From Massilia agri (GTDB taxonomy: Bacteria > Pseudomonadota > Gammaproteobacteria > Burkholderiales > Burkholderiaceae_D): 64,000 nucleotides of DNA. Under the pieces are notes generated by a model. The model saw only the letters and a list, made by a program, of their open reading frames with translations, made no database searches and was not told the origin of the DNA. The position numbers and the translations under genes were made by a program. Shown here piece by piece: positions 44,856 through 56,741 of the stretch. Numbering within the stretch: the first letter of the stretch is position 1; each line of letters begins with the position of its first letter. The DNA is taken from contig NZ_JANUHA010000007.1 of assembly GCF_024753255.1 (NCBI RefSeq), forward strand, positions 1 to 64,000, read 5' to 3'.

Positions 44856-45872
44856 ATGGAAGCAGCTCTTCGTCCAAGCAACCCGGCCACTGCCGCAGTA
44901 GCCAACCCGGCCGCCGCCGGCGCCACCGCTGCGGCGGCACGCGCCACCGCGGTTCGTCCGGCCGACCCTGACAGCCGCGTCGTCACCCCGGTCACACCAT
45001 CCGGCGCACCGCTTCAGCGTGGCATCCGGTGGGATACCAGCCTGCAAGGCGACGTCGCGCGTGCACAACAGGCGCTCGACTACCTGCAACGCGTCGCCTC
45101 CCAGCTCGAAGCCCTGAAAGCGGACCTGAGCGCCAAGATCGCCGGCCGCCGCGACCCGGCGCGCCAGATCGAGGCGCGCGCCCAGCAGCTCAGCAGCGCG
45201 CTGGCCTCGCGCGGCAAGCAGGGCGGCGGGGGCATCGACAACCAGCTTGACTTCCGCAGCGCCGAGCCGGCGCGCACCCGCTTCCGCATCCGCGGCTTCG
45301 ACGTCGCCACCCTGCAGGCGAGCGGCCAGCAGACCTATGCCTTTTCGGTCGGCAGCGCCGGCGGCCCGAACCTGACGGCCACCATCGAACCGGACATGAC
45401 GCCGGAAGAGATCGCGGGACGCCTGAATCGCACGCTCACGCCGGTCAAGGTGCAGGTGTCGCTCGACAGCGAACAGCAACTGGTGTTCAGCGCACCGGAA
45501 AGCGAGTGGGCCGGCATCAAGGACGCGATCGCGATTTCCGGCCGCGGCCGCGTGGACACGGCCGAAGAGCCTCCCGTCATTGCCCCTGAAGAATGGAATA
45601 TCGGTAACCCGGATGCACTGCGCGAGAGCCTGCGCGAAGTGATGCAGGCCCTGGCACGGGTGCGCCGCTCGCAGGACGCCGCCAGTGCGGCGCTCAGCGC
45701 AGCCATGGCGCGCACGGCGCAGCCGGCGATTCCGGAAGCCGAACTGCTGGCCATCACCGGCGACTTCGCCGCCACCGCCGCGAGCCACGACTACCAGTCG
45801 CTGCTGGCAATCACCTCGGCGCTCGTCGGCGTGAGCCGCGACCGGGTCCAGGCGCTGCTCGGCCTGCGCTGA
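44856..45872 (+). CDS. Unnamed flagellar-locus protein with a flagellin-IN-like segment (LafW position)
   Basis: Protein of 338 residues with no signal peptide or TM. Residues 1-50 are Ala/Pro-rich. A helical part follows (QQALDYLQRVASQLEALKAD). Around 140-235 is a segment (TIEPDMTPEEIAGRLNRTL, VQVSLDSEQQLVFSAPES) that looks like the flagellin-IN motif of FliC and FliD. The end is again helical (SLREVMQALARVRRSQDAA). It begins nine bases after flgL and is last in the operon, before a strong terminator. In lateral and Flag-2 loci the gene after lfgL is lafW, a putative hook-associated protein of unclear role. I think it is the counterpart by position and layout, but sequence identity is not shown. 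Confidence 0.65.
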   Translation: MEAALRPSNPATAAVANPAAAGATAAAARATAVRPADPDSRVVTPVTPSGAPLQRGIRWDTSLQGDVARAQQALDYLQRVASQLEALKADLSAKIAGRRDPARQIEARAQQLSSALASRGKQGGGGIDNQLDFRSAEPARTRFRIRGFDVATLQASGQQTYAFSVGSAGGPNLTATIEPDMTPEEIAGRLNRTLTPVKVQVSLDSEQQLVFSAPESEWAGIKDAIAISGRGRVDTAEEPPVIAPEEWNIGNPDALRESLREVMQALARVRRSQDAASAALSAAMARTAQPAIPEAELLAITGDFAATAASHDYQSLLAITSALVGVSRDRVQALLGLR

Positions 45873-45884
45873 TCTTTTCCAAAT

Positions 45885-45923
45885 AAAAAAACCCTCCCAC
45901 GCCAGGCGTCGGAGGGTTTTTTT
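45885..45923. terminator. Bidirectional terminator closing the flagellar locus
   Basis: Long stem with ACCCTCC paired to GGAGGGT, an inner ACGCC/GGCGT with one mismatch, A run on the left and seven T on the right. It ends the flgB-onward operon and also the leftward outer-membrane protein gene. Confidence 0.9.
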
Positions 45924-45939
45924 GTCGGCTTTTAAATGA

Positions 45940-46458
45940 TCAGAAGCCGTACTTCACACCGGCGCTCCACACGTTCGCGCGGGCGCCAAAGTCTTTGGTC
46001 TTGCCGTAGCGCTCGTATTCCGCCACCAGCGCGGTATTCTGGTTCAGCTTGTATTCGACGCCCAGCGCGCCATAGCCGCTGGTGTCGTCGTTCTTGAAGC
46101 GCTGGCCGAGGTTGTTCGTCATCTTGCGCTCGTTATGCGACACGCCCACCTTGCCATACACGCCGACCTGCTCGTTCACCGGAACGGTGTACTTGGCGGC
46201 CACGTAAGTGCCGTAGCCTTCGGTGCTGCCGCGCGGGCCGACATCGGTCTTGTGATGGTTCGTCCAGCCTGCTTCAACGCCGAGCTGCTCATTGAATTTG
46301 TAACCGCCGAACAGTTTGCCGTCAGCCTTGTTCGAATCCAGGGTGGAGTTCTTCGAGGTCGCCGCAGCCGCGCCGACATAGGCCTTGCCAGTGTCCTGGG
46401 CTTGAGCTGCGCCGGCGACAGCGGCGGTAGCGATCAGTGCAATCATCAGCTTTTTCAT
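45940..46458 (-). CDS. Small outer-membrane beta-barrel protein
   Basis: Protein of 172 residues with a signal peptide (about 1-20, cleavage after AQAQ). The rest is an alternating polar/aromatic pattern ending in VWSAGVKYGF, with a terminal Phe as BAM substrates have. It resembles the OmpW/OmpX-like or OmpA-barrel families of eight strands (GGYKFNEQLGVEAGWTNHH, GVEYKLNQNTALVAEYERYG). The start at 46458 has AAAGGA upstream; an earlier in-frame start at 46473 is less likely. Monocistronic, and not obviously part of the flagellar system. Exact function unknown. Confidence 0.82.
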   Translation of the reverse strand: MKKLMIALIATAAVAGAAQAQDTGKAYVGAAAATSKNSTLDSNKADGKLFGGYKFNEQLGVEAGWTNHHKTDVGPRGSTEGYGTYVAAKYTVPVNEQVGVYGKVGVSHNERKMTNNLGQRFKNDDTSGYGALGVEYKLNQNTALVAEYERYGKTKDFGARANVWSAGVKYGF

Positions 46459-46663
46459 ACGAATTCCTTTCAAAGTGCATCAACTGTGTCGCAATTCACA
46501 ACGAATCGCGTTGTAGTCACAATAGCATCCAGCCACGGCCGAGCCCAAGGGTGTGGGCTGTAAGAACTGTAACAAGATGAAAAATGAAGACCAGATCGGC
46601 ACTTATGTTCGCTGGATGACCGACGATATCGATCCGGCCCTCCGCGCCATCTGTTTCCGGGCG

Positions 46664-46691
46664 TAAAAAAACCCGCTGCAAGCAGCGGGTT
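46664..46691 (-). terminator. Rho-independent terminator after typA
   Basis: A 10-bp stem (46670-46679 with 46682-46691), followed on the minus strand by a T run. It lies 24 bases after the typA stop. Confidence 0.8.
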
Positions 46692-46714
46692 CTTCTTCAT
46701 GCCCGAAAAGGCGA

Positions 46715-48553
46715 TTACGCGCCTTCGCGGCTCGCCTTCTTGCGCTCGTGCTCTTTCAGGAAGCGCTTACGCAGGCGGATCGATTTCGGGGTGATCTCGA
46801 CCAGTTCGTCGTCCTCGATGAACTCGACGGCGTATTCGAGCGACATCTGGATCGGCGGCACCAGGCGCACGGCTTCATCGGTACCCGACGAACGCACGTT
46901 GGTCAGCTGCTTGCCCTTGATCGGGTTCACGACCAGGTCGTTGTCGCGCGAGTGGATACCGATGATCATGCCTTCGTACACCGGGGTGTTGTGCTCGACA
47001 AACATGCGACCGCGGTCCTGCAGCTTCCAGATCGCGTACGCGACGGCGGCGCCGTCGTCCTGCGAGATCAGCACGCCGTTGCGGCGGCCGGCCAGGTCAC
47101 CCTTGGTGTTGTCGACAGGCAGATATTCGTGGAACACGTGACTCATCAGGCCGGTGCCGCGGGTCAAGGTCATGAACTCGCCCTGGAAGCCGATCAGGCC
47201 ACGGGCCGGGATCAGGTATTCCAGACGGACACGGCCTTTGCCGTCCGATTCCATGTTCTGCAGGTCGCCACGGCGGCGGCCCAGCTCTTCCATCACACCG
47301 CCCTGGTTCACTTCTTCCACGTCGACGGTCAGGTTCTCGTACGGTTCGCACTTGACGCCGTCAACTTCCTTGAACACCACGCGCGGACGCGACACCGCCA
47401 GTTCGAAGCCTTCGCGGCGCATGTTTTCCAGCAGGATGGTCAGGTGCAGCTCGCCGCGGCCCGACACTTCGAAGATGGTGTCGTCGTCGGTCGGCATCAC
47501 GCGCAGCGCCACGTTCGATTTCAGTTCGCGCTCGAGGCGCTCGCGCAGTTGGCGGCTGGTGACGAACTTGCCTTCGCGGCCGGCCAGCGGCGAGGTGTTG
47601 ACCATGAAGTTCATGGTCAGGGTCGGCTCGTCGACGGTCAGCATCGGCAGCGCTTCCGGGGTATCCACAGCGGTCACGGTCACGCCGATGCCGATGTCTT
47701 CGATACCGTTGATCAGGACGATGTCGCCGGCGACGGCCTCGTCGACCTGCACGCGCTCCAGGCCCTTGAAGTTCAGCACCTGGTTGATGCGGCCCTTGAT
47801 CGGATTCTTGTCGTCCTGGCCGTTCACGACCAGCACGTCCATGCCCGGCTTGACGCGGCCGCGGTTGATGCGGCCGATGCCGATCTTGCCGACGTAGGAC
47901 GAGTAGTCCAGCGAGGTGATCTGCATCTGCAGCGGACCGTCCGGGTTGTCGTCACGCACCGGCACGTATTTCAGGATGGCGTCGAACAAGGGCTTCATGT
48001 CGCCGCCGCGCACGCTTTCGTCCATGCCGGCATAGCCGTTCAGGCCCGAGGCGTAGACGATCGGGAAGTCCAGCTGTTCGTCGGTGGCGCCCAGCTTGTC
48101 GAACAGTTCGAAGGTCTGGTTGATCGCCCAGTCGGCGCGCGCGCCCGGACGGTCGATCTTGTTGACGACGACGATCGGCTTCAGGCCCAGGGCCAGCGCC
48201 TTGCGGGTCACGAAGCGGGTCTGCGGCATCGGACCTTCCTGGGCGTCGACCAGCAGCAGCACCGAATCCACCATCGACAGCACGCGCTCGACCTCACCGC
48301 CGAAGTCGGCGTGGCCCGGGGTGTCGACGATGTTGATGTGGGTACCTTCGTACTCGACCGCGCAGTTCTTCGACAGAATCGTGATGCCGCGTTCTTTTTC
48401 GAGGTCGTTCGAATCCATCACGCGGGTGTCCACCGCCTGGTTTTCACGGAAGGTGCCCGACTGGCGCAGCAGCTGGTCGACCAGGGTGGTCTTGCCGTGG
48501 TCAACGTGGGCGATGATTGCAATATTACGAATTGCGCGTTTGGTGTCTGACAT
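46715..48553 (-). CDS. typA: Ribosome-associated GTPase TypA/BipA
   Basis: Translational GTPase of 612 residues that helps 50S assembly and stress adaptation. Order: G domain with [15 protein letters not shown] (G1), RGITI (G2), [13 protein letters not shown] (G3) and NKIDRPGAR (G4), an EF-Tu-like beta barrel, EF-G-like domains and the unique C-terminal domain ending in a Lys/Arg-rich tail. The start at 48553 ([10 protein letters not shown]) is the usual TypA start; a TTG at 48565 is only an in-frame extension. Stands alone with its own terminator. Confidence 0.97.
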   Translation of the reverse strand: MSDTKRAIRNIAIIAHVDHGKTTLVDQLLRQSGTFRENQAVDTRVMDSNDLEKERGITILSKNCAVEYEGTHINIVDTPGHADFGGEVERVLSMVDSVLLLVDAQEGPMPQTRFVTRKALALGLKPIVVVNKIDRPGARADWAINQTFELFDKLGATDEQLDFPIVYASGLNGYAGMDESVRGGDMKPLFDAILKYVPVRDDNPDGPLQMQITSLDYSSYVGKIGIGRINRGRVKPGMDVLVVNGQDDKNPIKGRINQVLNFKGLERVQVDEAVAGDIVLINGIEDIGIGVTVTAVDTPEALPMLTVDEPTLTMNFMVNTSPLAGREGKFVTSRQLRERLERELKSNVALRVMPTDDDTIFEVSGRGELHLTILLENMRREGFELAVSRPRVVFKEVDGVKCEPYENLTVDVEEVNQGGVMEELGRRRGDLQNMESDGKGRVRLEYLIPARGLIGFQGEFMTLTRGTGLMSHVFHEYLPVDNTKGDLAGRRNGVLISQDDGAAVAYAIWKLQDRGRMFVEHNTPVYEGMIIGIHSRDNDLVVNPIKGKQLTNVRSSGTDEAVRLVPPIQMSLEYAVEFIEDDELVEITPKSIRLRKRFLKEHERKKASREGA

Positions 48554-48857
48554 GTGTAGTTTCAACAGTGAATGTTGCGTGATGGATGGAGGCGGTGACG
48601 ATTCGAGAGCATTACCGGTTTCCGTAACCCGCTACTATAGCATGGTTATGGCCCTTGCTGCGGCGCAGCGACGGGGAATGCACCTGAATTTTCGACGATG
48701 AGCCGCCGTCGAGGATAGCCGCAAGGTATTGCAGGAGGATGACGGTCCCGGGCGCCGCTGGGCAGCATGAGGCTGCCGCTCCGGGTACGAAGGGCGATAT
48801 GGCGGTGTTTCCGGGGATTTCAAGGCTTGTGCACACAGGCCTTGCGGTAGAAGTCTT
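48554..48857. other. Gap between typA and the S41 peptidase
   Basis: 304 bases without a gene. It should contain the typA promoter: TATAGT on the minus strand near 48634-48639 is a possible -10, without a convincing -35. No terminator with a T run was found after the peptidase. Confidence 0.5.
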
Positions 48858-49883
48858 TCAGCTCTTCTCAAGGGCGTCGATCTGCCTGGCCAGGCTCGCG
48901 CGCAGCGTCTCGTCCTTCGCCTTGTCGCGCAGGGTTTCCAGCGCGGCGCGGTGGGCGACACCCAGCGCCGCCTTCTCGTCGACCGCGACATGCGGCGCTA
49001 CCCCCACGCCTTCCCAGCTGCCGCCATCGACCGGGCTGACCGATTCGCCGATCGGGATCGACAGCAGGTAATCATTGCGCAGCGGCAGCATCATATTCGG
49101 GTTGCCGCCACCGCGCGTGGTGGCGCCGACCAGGGTCGCGCGCTTCAGGCTCTTCATCGAATAGGCAAAGGCTTCGCCGGCGGAGAAAGTGCGGCCCGAG
49201 GTCAGCAGCCAGACCGGCTTGCCGAGGTAGCGCTGGCCGCGGATGTCGGCGAAGCTCCTGGCCTGAACCTTGCGGTTGCCGCGGTAGCGCAGCTCCATCA
49301 CTGTGAAGGGTTTTTCGAAGAAATAACTGGCCAGCAGCTGCATCGCTTCCCCGCCGCCACGGTGGCCACGCAGGTCGATGATGAGCGCATCGGTATTGGC
49401 CACGAAGCCCATGGCGGCGCCGAAGGCTTCCTTCGCCTGCCCGGCATCGTCGTGGAAGTGGAAGATGTCGATGTAGCCGACGTTCCCCGGCAGGATCTCC
49501 ACCTTGCGCAGCCCATAGTTGTCGCGACGCTCCTGCTCGCGCTTGGCCGCCGTGCTCGTGAATGCGGCTGGACGCAAACTGCGCACGTTCGGCTGGTGGC
49601 GCAGGCTCATGTGCTTGTCCTTGCTGATTTCCTGGAAGTGGCTGGTGAGCAGTTTGACGAACTCTTCTTCGGAGCCCGCGCCAGCGTAGGCGCCGGCCTG
49701 CTGGTGCTTGCGCACGTTCTGTTCGATGGCCGGGTAGCGTTCCGGATGGACGTATTCCGCCTTGATGCGCGCCAGCGTTTCCTCGATCACGAGCTCGCGT
49801 TCGCTCCTCGCGGCGCCGTAGAGGGGAGAACTGCTCAACAGGGAGACGGCCAGCAGGGCCGCGCGGAAGAATGGATGTCGCAT
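48858..49883 (-). CDS. Secreted S41-family (tail-specific type) serine peptidase
   Basis: Protein of 341 residues with a signal peptide (about 1-24). Domain order fits the S41 core without a PDZ: helical N-terminal part, GNVGYIDIFHFHDD, DALIIDLRGHRGGGEAMQLL, then TSGRTFSAGEAFAYSMKSL, where Ser and Lys four residues later within the same helix are the likely catalytic dyad, and GATTRGGGNPNMML. The start is at 49883, where GGAGA precedes it; the frame is open to 50003 but those codons look like intergenic sequence. Periplasmic or secreted; substrate unknown. Not in an operon with truB as far as I can tell. Confidence 0.85.
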   Translation of the reverse strand: MRHPFFRAALLAVSLLSSSPLYGAARSERELVIEETLARIKAEYVHPERYPAIEQNVRKHQQAGAYAGAGSEEEFVKLLTSHFQEISKDKHMSLRHQPNVRSLRPAAFTSTAAKREQERRDNYGLRKVEILPGNVGYIDIFHFHDDAGQAKEAFGAAMGFVANTDALIIDLRGHRGGGEAMQLLASYFFEKPFTVMELRYRGNRKVQARSFADIRGQRYLGKPVWLLTSGRTFSAGEAFAYSMKSLKRATLVGATTRGGGNPNMMLPLRNDYLLSIPIGESVSPVDGGSWEGVGVAPHVAVDEKAALGVAHRAALETLRDKAKDETLRASLARQIDALEKS

Positions 49884-50026
49884 GATGGTCTCCGAAATAG
49901 TGGTGAGACCATCATTGCAAGAGCCGTGCCACAGCTTTGCCCCAGGAAAACACTTCATCGGGAGCGTCCGCGGACGCGGGCGCCGCCGTCCACGGCGGGG
50001 CACGGACAGCGGCGGCTCGACAAGAA

Positions 50027-50944
50027 CTACTGCGCGGCCGCGATCAGGCGTTCCGGCGCCAGGATGGCATATTCCTGCAGGTTGGCGGTGCCGAGCAGCT
50101 TGCCCTCATGGTATACCCGGACGCGGCCCAGGCTGGTGGGCACCACCACCTCCTCCTTGCCCAGCGCGAGGCGCTGGCCGTTGAGGAAGCGCTTGGCCAG
50201 GTCCGGGGTGAGCTCGACCGAGGGGAAGCTCGACAGCAGTGCATCGACCGGCGCCAGCAGGGACATGGGGTCCGGATGCGCCTGCAGGTCGTCCAGCGTG
50301 ATCATGCGCTCGGTCGACAGGCTGCCCACCTGCACCCGGCGCAGCGCGTTGAGGTGGGCGCCGCAACCGAGGGCCGCGCCAATGTCCTCGCCCAGCACGC
50401 GCACATAGGTGCCCTTGCTGCAGGTGACGAGGATTTTCAGCATGGGCGCCGTATAGTCGATCAGGGACAGGCCATGGATCGTCACCGGGCGCGCTTCGCG
50501 CTCGAGCGTGATGCCTTCGCGCGCGTATTCATAGAGCGCCTTGCCGTCGCGCTTGAGCGCGGAATACATGGGCGGGACCTGGAAGATGGGGCCGCGGAAG
50601 CGCGCCAGCGCCGCCTCGATCTGCTCGCGCGTGACATCGACCTCGCGCTCCTCGATCACTTCCCCTTCCGTGTCGCCCGTGGTCGTCATGATGCCGAGGT
50701 GGACGGTCGCCTCGTAGGTCTTGTCCGCTTCCAGCAGGTCCTGCGAGAACTTGGTCGCCTCGCCGAAGCACAGCGGCAGCAGGCCGGTGGCGAAGGGGTC
50801 GAGCGTGCCCGTATGGCCGGCCTTCTTCGCGTTGAACACGCGCTTGGCCTTCATCAGCGCGTCGTTCGAGGACAGGCCGACCGGTTTATCCAGCAGGAGG
50901 ACGCCGTCGACCAGGTCGCGCGGCTTCTTGATCGCGCGGTTCAC
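50027..50944 (-). CDS. truB: tRNA pseudouridine(55) synthase
   Basis: Makes pseudouridine 55 in the T-loop of tRNA. 305 residues. [20 protein letters not shown], then [18 protein letters not shown] with the catalytic Asp, and the C-terminal PUA-like domain ([17 protein letters not shown]). GTG start interlocked with the rbfA stop (GTGA). Last gene of the rimP-nusA-infB-rbfA-truB operon. Confidence 0.96.
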   Translation of the reverse strand: MNRAIKKPRDLVDGVLLLDKPVGLSSNDALMKAKRVFNAKKAGHTGTLDPFATGLLPLCFGEATKFSQDLLEADKTYEATVHLGIMTTTGDTEGEVIEEREVDVTREQIEAALARFRGPIFQVPPMYSALKRDGKALYEYAREGITLEREARPVTIHGLSLIDYTAPMLKILVTCSKGTYVRVLGEDIGAALGCGAHLNALRRVQVGSLSTERMITLDDLQAHPDPMSLLAPVDALLSSFPSVELTPDLAKRFLNGQRLALGKEEVVVPTSLGRVRVYHEGKLLGTANLQEYAILAPERLIAAAQ

Positions 50945-51348
50945 TCGGAATCCGAATCGTCGTCTTTGCCGAAGTCGGCCGCACGGACCGCGTTGGCCTG
51001 GTCGATCAGGGCCGACATCGCCAGGCCCCGGGTGGTCGAGGTGTCGTGCACGAAGTGCAGCTGGGGCAGCGTGTGGATGTGCAGGCGCTTGCCCAGCAGG
51101 TTGCGCAGGTAGCCGGCCGCCTTCGACAGGCCTTCCAGGGTCTGCTTGACCTCTTCCGGGCTGTCCTTGAGCAGGGTGAAGTACACCTTGGCGTGGGCAT
51201 AGTCCGGGGTCAGCTTCACTTCGCTGATGGTGACCATGCCGACGCGCGGGTCCTTGAGTTCGAAGGCGATCAGTTCCGACAGGTCTTTCTGGATCTGGTC
51301 GGCCACGCGCAGGCCGCGCTGGCGAATGCTTTTACTGTGTTTTGCCAT
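50941..51348 (-). CDS. rbfA: 30S ribosome-binding factor A
   Basis: Late 30S maturation and cold-shock factor of 135 residues with a KH-like fold: [40 protein letters not shown] and [15 protein letters not shown]. The start is at 51348 ([10 protein letters not shown]); the frame is open back to 51438, but that part is the intergenic hairpin region. It overlaps truB. A terminator-like hairpin lies between infB and this gene. Confidence 0.95.
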   Translation of the reverse strand: MAKHSKSIRQRGLRVADQIQKDLSELIAFELKDPRVGMVTISEVKLTPDYAHAKVYFTLLKDSPEEVKQTLEGLSKAAGYLRNLLGKRLHIHTLPQLHFVHDTSTTRGLAMSALIDQANAVRAADFGKDDDSDSE

Positions 51349-51384
51349 GATCTTGCTGGTGTTGTTCTTGTGTGAGTGCCGCTT

Positions 51385-51435
51385 AAAAAACGAGGGCCAG
51401 GCCCCCGCGGCTTTCGCCGCGAAGCGTCCTGGCCC
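51385..51435 (-). terminator. Terminator-like hairpin between infB and rbfA
   Basis: On the minus strand an 8-bp outer stem (51394-51401 with 51428-51435) encloses an inner 6-bp stem with a GAAA loop (51406-51411, 51416-51421). It is followed by TTTTTT (51385-51390). It sits inside the operon 22 bases after infB, so it should lower rbfA-truB transcription or mark an mRNA end. Confidence 0.75.
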
Positions 51436-51457
51436 CATCGTACTCCCAAGCGGGAAA

Positions 51458-54316
51458 TTACAGCGTACGCGCCACTTCGGTGACTTCGAACACTTCCAGG
51501 ACGTCGCCGACCTGGATGTCGTTCATGTTCTTCAGCGACAGGCCGCACTCGAGGCCGGCACGGACTTCCTTCGCATCGTCCTTGAAGCGCTTGAGCGAGT
51601 CGATCTCGCCGGTCCACACGACGATGTTGTTGCGCAGCAGGCGAACCGAGGAGGTACGCTTGACCACGCCGTCGGTGACCAGGCAGCCCGCGATCGCGCC
51701 GACCTTCGACACCAGGATGACCTGGCGAATCTCGACCTGGCCGGTGATGGTCTCGCGCTTCTCCGGCGCCAGCATGCCCGACAGTGCCGTCTTGATCTCG
51801 TCGATCGCATCGTAAATGATGCTGTAGTAACGGATGTCGACGCCGTTGGCTTCGGCCAGCTTGCGCGCCTGGCCATCGGCACGGGCGTTGAAGCCGATGA
51901 TGACCGCTTTCGAGGCCACCGCCAGGTTGACGTCCGATTCGGTGATGCCGCCGACCGCCGCGTGGACGATCTGGACGCGCACTTCCGAGGTCGACAGCTT
52001 CTGCAGCGAGCCCACCAGTGCTTCCTGCGAACCCTGCACGTCGGTCTTGACGATGAGCGGCAGGTTCTTGACTTCGCCTTCGGCCATCTGGTCGAACATG
52101 TTCTCCAGCTTGGCGGCCTGCTGCTTCGCCAGTTTGACGTCGCGGAACTTGCCTTGACGGAACAGGGCGATTTCGCGCGCCTTGCGCTCGTCGGCCATCA
52201 CCATCACTTCTTCACCGGCGCTCGGCACCTCGGTCAGGCCCTGGATCTCGACCGGGATCGACGGACCGGCTTCGGTCACCGACTTGCCGTTCTCGTCCAG
52301 CATCGCACGGACGCGGCCGAAGGAGGAACCCGCCAGCACGACGTCACCGCGCTTCAGGGTACCCGACTGCACCAGGATGGTGGCGACCGGGCCGCGGCCC
52401 TTGTCCAGGCGCGCTTCGACCACCAGGCCGCGCGCCGGCGCATCGCTCGGCGCGGTCAGTTCCAGCACCTCGGCCTGCAGCAGCACCTGTTCCAGCAGGT
52501 CGTCGATACCGGTACCGACTTTCGCGGACACCGGCACGAACGGCGAATCGCCGCCGTATTCTTCCGGCACCACGCCCTCGCCCACCAGTTCCTGGGTGAC
52601 GCGGTCGGTGTTGGCGCCCGGTTTGTCGATCTTGTTGATCGCGACGACCAGCGGCACGCCGGCGGCCTTCGCGTGGGCGATCGCTTCCTTGGTCTGCGGC
52701 ATCACGCCGTCGTCCGCCGCCACCACCAGGATGACGATGTCGGTCGCTTTCGCACCGCGGGCACGCATTGCCGTGAAGGCTTCGTGACCCGGGGTATCCA
52801 GGAAAGTGATCATGCCGCGCGGAGTATCCACGTGGTATGCACCGATGTGCTGGGTAATGCCGCCGGCTTCGCCCGCGGCAACCTTGGCGCGGCGGATGTA
52901 GTCCAGCAGCGAGGTCTTGCCGTGGTCGACGTGGCCCATGACGGTCACGACCGGCGCGCGCGGCTTGGCCTCGAACTCGGTATGCTCGCCCTGGTCGGCC
53001 AGGATGGCTTCCGGATCGTCGACGGCGGCGGCGAAGGCCTTGTGGCCCATCTCTTCCACCAGGATCATCGCGGTTTCCTGGTCCAGCACCTGGTTGATGG
53101 TGCACATCTGGCCCAGCTTCATCAGCTGCTTGATGACCTCGGAAGCCTTCACCGACATCTTGTGCGCCAGTTCGGCGACGGTGATGGTTTCCGGCACGTG
53201 CACGTCCTTGACGATGGCTTCGGTCGGCGCCTGGAAGTTCGATTCGCGGTCCTCGTTGTGCGAGGAGCGACGACCGCCGCTGCGGCCGCCACTGCGCCAG
53301 CCGTCACGGCCGCCGGCAGGCGCGCCAGGACCGCCACGCCCCTTGCCGCCGCCTGGTGCGCCACGCTTCTTGGCGTCGTCCGACCAGGTCGAGGACACGT
53401 TCGCCGATTTGATCGACTTTTTGTCGCCCGGCTTCTTGTCGCCCGGTTTCGCTTCGCCCGGCTTCTTGTCGGCGGACGCCGCCGGCTTGTGCAGGGTGCC
53501 GGCCGGTGCTGCGGGAGCAGCCGGTTTCGGCGCCGGTTCCGGCGCCTTGATCACGCGGCGCGGCTGGCTCATCATGAGCTTGATCTGGGCCACTTCGTCG
53601 GCCACGGCCTTGCGTGCGCGCTCGGTGGCGGCAGCGCGCTCGGCGGCTTCCTTGGCGGCTTCCTCGGCGCGCTTCTTGGCTTCCGCGGCGGCGGCCTGGG
53701 CGGCCTCTTCGGCAGCGGCATTGGCCGGGGTCGCAGGCGCCTGGGCGCTTGCCGCGGCCTTCGCGGCGGCGGCAGCCTCGGCGGCGTCACGCTTGGCCTT
53801 CTCGGCCGCGTCACGCTTGGCCTGCTCTTCGGCGGCCCTGGCTTGTGCAGCCTCTTCCGCTTCGAGCTTGGCCAGGCGCTCCTGCTTTTCACGCAGGTCC
53901 GCTTCCTGGCGGGCGATCAGCTCGGCCTGGCGGCGCGCCTCTTCGTCGCGGCGTGCCTGTTCGGCGGCGTCGATGACCGGAGCGGCCTCCGCCTTCGGGG
54001 TGGTGACCAGGTCGTCGCGCTGCACGAAGGTGCGCTTCTTGCGGACTTCGACCTGGATGGTACGCGATTTGCCGCTCGAGTCAGCCTGCTTGATCTCGGT
54101 GGTTTCCTTGCGGGTCACCGTGATCTTCTTCTTCTCACCGGTTTCGGCTGCGCCGTGGGTACGGCGCAGGTGGTTCAGCAGCTTGTCCTTATCATCTTTC
54201 GACAAGGGATCTGACGTCGAACTTTTCTCGACGCCGGCCGAGCGCAGCTGTGTCAGCAGCAGGTCTGCAGGCATCTTCAGTTCGGTGGCAAATTGGGCTA
54301 CGTTGTTACTCGCCAT
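51458..54316 (-). CDS. infB: Translation initiation factor IF-2
   Basis: GTPase that brings fMet-tRNA to the 30S, 952 residues. N-terminal IF2_N domain ([21 protein letters not shown]), a long Ala/Glu/Lys-rich helical stretch (about 125-300), a Gly/Arg-rich linker ([19 protein letters not shown]), a second IF2_N-like domain, then the G domain with [24 protein letters not shown] and NKIDKPGAN, and C-terminal domains II-IV. Complete. Lies 46 bases after nusA in the classical order. Confidence 0.97.
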   Translation of the reverse strand: MASNNVAQFATELKMPADLLLTQLRSAGVEKSSTSDPLSKDDKDKLLNHLRRTHGAAETGEKKKITVTRKETTEIKQADSSGKSRTIQVEVRKKRTFVQRDDLVTTPKAEAAPVIDAAEQARRDEEARRQAELIARQEADLREKQERLAKLEAEEAAQARAAEEQAKRDAAEKAKRDAAEAAAAAKAAASAQAPATPANAAAEEAAQAAAAEAKKRAEEAAKEAAERAAATERARKAVADEVAQIKLMMSQPRRVIKAPEPAPKPAAPAAPAGTLHKPAASADKKPGEAKPGDKKPGDKKSIKSANVSSTWSDDAKKRGAPGGGKGRGGPGAPAGGRDGWRSGGRSGGRRSSHNEDRESNFQAPTEAIVKDVHVPETITVAELAHKMSVKASEVIKQLMKLGQMCTINQVLDQETAMILVEEMGHKAFAAAVDDPEAILADQGEHTEFEAKPRAPVVTVMGHVDHGKTSLLDYIRRAKVAAGEAGGITQHIGAYHVDTPRGMITFLDTPGHEAFTAMRARGAKATDIVILVVAADDGVMPQTKEAIAHAKAAGVPLVVAINKIDKPGANTDRVTQELVGEGVVPEEYGGDSPFVPVSAKVGTGIDDLLEQVLLQAEVLELTAPSDAPARGLVVEARLDKGRGPVATILVQSGTLKRGDVVLAGSSFGRVRAMLDENGKSVTEAGPSIPVEIQGLTEVPSAGEEVMVMADERKAREIALFRQGKFRDVKLAKQQAAKLENMFDQMAEGEVKNLPLIVKTDVQGSQEALVGSLQKLSTSEVRVQIVHAAVGGITESDVNLAVASKAVIIGFNARADGQARKLAEANGVDIRYYSIIYDAIDEIKTALSGMLAPEKRETITGQVEIRQVILVSKVGAIAGCLVTDGVVKRTSSVRLLRNNIVVWTGEIDSLKRFKDDAKEVRAGLECGLSLKNMNDIQVGDVLEVFEVTEVARTL

Positions 54317-54362
54317 TCAGTCCTCTTTTCTATGTGTCGCTGAGATGATAAAGATTTGCAAA

Positions 54363-56413
<2,051 letters not shown>

Positions 56414-56446
56414 GACGCTTCTCCAGGAGCTTCAAAACGATTTTCC

Positions 56447-56476
56447 AAAAAAAAAATGGGCATCTGCCCATCTTTT
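56447..56476 (-). terminator. Leader terminator (probable attenuator) upstream of rimP
   Basis: Stem ATGGGC/GCCCAT (56456-56461 with 56466-56471), extended by A-T pairs. On the minus strand it is followed by a run of ten T (56447-56456, the first being the stem base). It is located between the likely promoter (56550-56578) and the rimP start (56413), ending only 33 bases before the GTG. It may also stop read-through from rluB. Confidence 0.7.
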
Positions 56477-56549
56477 TGTATTCACAACCCAACCAGATGA
56501 AAGCACTTGCACCAAGAAAATACTGGGAAGAACTTTGATTAGGCTGCAA

Positions 56550-56578
56550 ATTATACAGTGATCCTGCTTCTCTCGCAA
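56550..56578 (-). promoter_or_regulatory. Sigma70 promoter for the rimP operon
   Basis: On the minus strand TTGCGA (56573-56578) and a perfect TATAAT (56550-56555) are exactly 17 bases apart. The start of transcription would be near 56543, about 130 bases before the rimP GTG. This is the best sigma70 match I found in the window. Confidence 0.75.
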
Positions 56579-56741
56579 TCGCCGTGAGTAGAAATGACAA
56601 GTAAACAACAGTTAGCAGGAATACCATAAGGGGCTATGGCCGCCATTCTACGGCATTGCAGCATGGCGCGCCCGGCGTCGCGAAAAAATTCCCGCGCCGG
56701 GCGTCAATGACATCAGCCGCGCCATGGCGCGGCCACCCTTC

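Larger units (their letters stand above)
56414..56741. other. Leader and promoter region of the rimP-nusA-infB operon
   Basis: 328 bases without a gene between rluB and rimP. It holds a strong sigma70-like promoter (56550-56578), a leader of about 130 bases and the leader terminator. No tRNA gene is seen, unlike E. coli where metY precedes rimP. Confidence 0.65.

Noticed and set aside
46577..46666. Possible 29-residue ORF (MKNEDQIGTYVRWMTDD...) between the barrel protein and typA
   Set aside because: Reasonable composition but no clear ribosome site, no family, and its end runs into the typA terminator; too little to call a gene.
46748..48550. 600-residue open frame antisense to typA
   Set aside because: Shadow of a highly conserved GTPase gene.
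51227..54214. 995-residue open frame antisense to infB
   Set aside because: Shadow frame; the antisense copy of the Ala/Lys-rich region only looks like a repeat protein.
56667..56708. Hairpin with CGCCCGGCG arms near the rluB end
   Set aside because: GC stem without a following T run on either strand; the T run is in the loop.
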